A stretch of 64,000 nucleotides of DNA from Myxococcales bacterium (GTDB lineage: Bacteria; Myxococcota_A; Polyangia; Haliangiales; Haliangiaceae). The position numbers were made by a program, and so were the translations under genes. A model generated the notes under the pieces. It was not told the DNA's origin. It saw nothing but the letters and a program-made list of their open reading frames with translations, and searched no databases. Numbering within the stretch: position 1 is the first letter of the stretch; each line of letters starts with the position of its first letter. The stretch spans positions 62,001 to 126,000 of the forward strand of contig JADJUF010000019.1 in the NCBI GenBank assembly GCA_016717005.1, read 5' to 3'. Positions 62,560 to 64,000 of the stretch are shown one piece after another.

Positions 62560-64000
<1,441 letters not shown>

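Overview
This is a very GC-rich, gene-dense bacterial window whose content points to a myxobacterium-like member of the Myxococcota. Four Ser/Thr kinase-family proteins are present, one with a C-terminal PEGA-like domain and one apparently a pseudokinase. There is also an FHA-sigma-54 activator, many short lipoproteins, TonB/AgmX-type tails and a MYXO-CTERM-like sorting tail. Placement below phylum level is not supported by the sequence alone. No rRNA, tRNA, CRISPR array, transposase or phage gene was seen; one homopolymer block (10431-10845) is probably not real sequence.

Layout. 1-10.4 kb: truncated ABC exporter, patatin-like lipase, VIT/VWA protein, FG-GAP/CARDB lipoprotein, GIDE-like membrane protein, 2OG-Fe oxygenase, a pseudokinase-receiver fusion and an AlkA-type DNA glycosylase. 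10.4-15.7 kb: a T-free poly-G block, two lipoproteins, then a Tol-type cluster (TolQ-, TolR-, TonB/TolA- and TolB-like, no pal) in which the first two genes carry single-base frameshifts. 15.9-21.4 kb: katG with a convincing OxyR-type operator, a MYXO-CTERM DUF2271 protein, and a protein with a Lys/Ala/Pro repeat tail. 21.5-27.2 kb: an APH-like kinase overlapping an APS-kinase-like gene, a MacAB/LolCDE-like efflux operon, a 3'-truncated aat and a zinc-ribbon gene. 27.2-34.6 kb: M1 peptidase lipoprotein, an ECF sigma/anti-sigma operon with a predicted self-type promoter, DUF817 protein, beta-barrel protein, RadC. 35-38 kb: a Cys-rich VWA-like lipoprotein followed by an internally deleted copy of itself, then a Tat-exported multicopper oxidase. 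38.5-46.4 kb: two Ser/Thr kinases and their satellites, including a two-gene translationally coupled pair with a Kelch lipoprotein. 46.6-53.4 kb: FHA-sigma-54 activator divergent from a lipoprotein with a -24/-12 promoter, Lnt, PfkA, enoyl-CoA hydratase. 53.4-57.5 kb: integral-membrane kinase, scramblase-like protein, GIDE-like protein and a double CDGSH protein. 57.5-64 kb: a GMC oxidoreductase with its subunit-3-like partner, a clan-A glycosidase lipoprotein, and a PhaC-like hydrolase coupled to an acyl-CoA synthetase.

Two themes run through the window. First, five otherwise sound genes are broken by single-base indels (near 12947, 13453, 13514, 30125 and 36718); together with the poly-G block this looks like uncorrected assembly error more than biology. 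Second, several intergenic gaps are filled by short direct repeats, and in at least four places the repeat is a decayed copy of the neighbouring gene's 3' end, including its stop codon.
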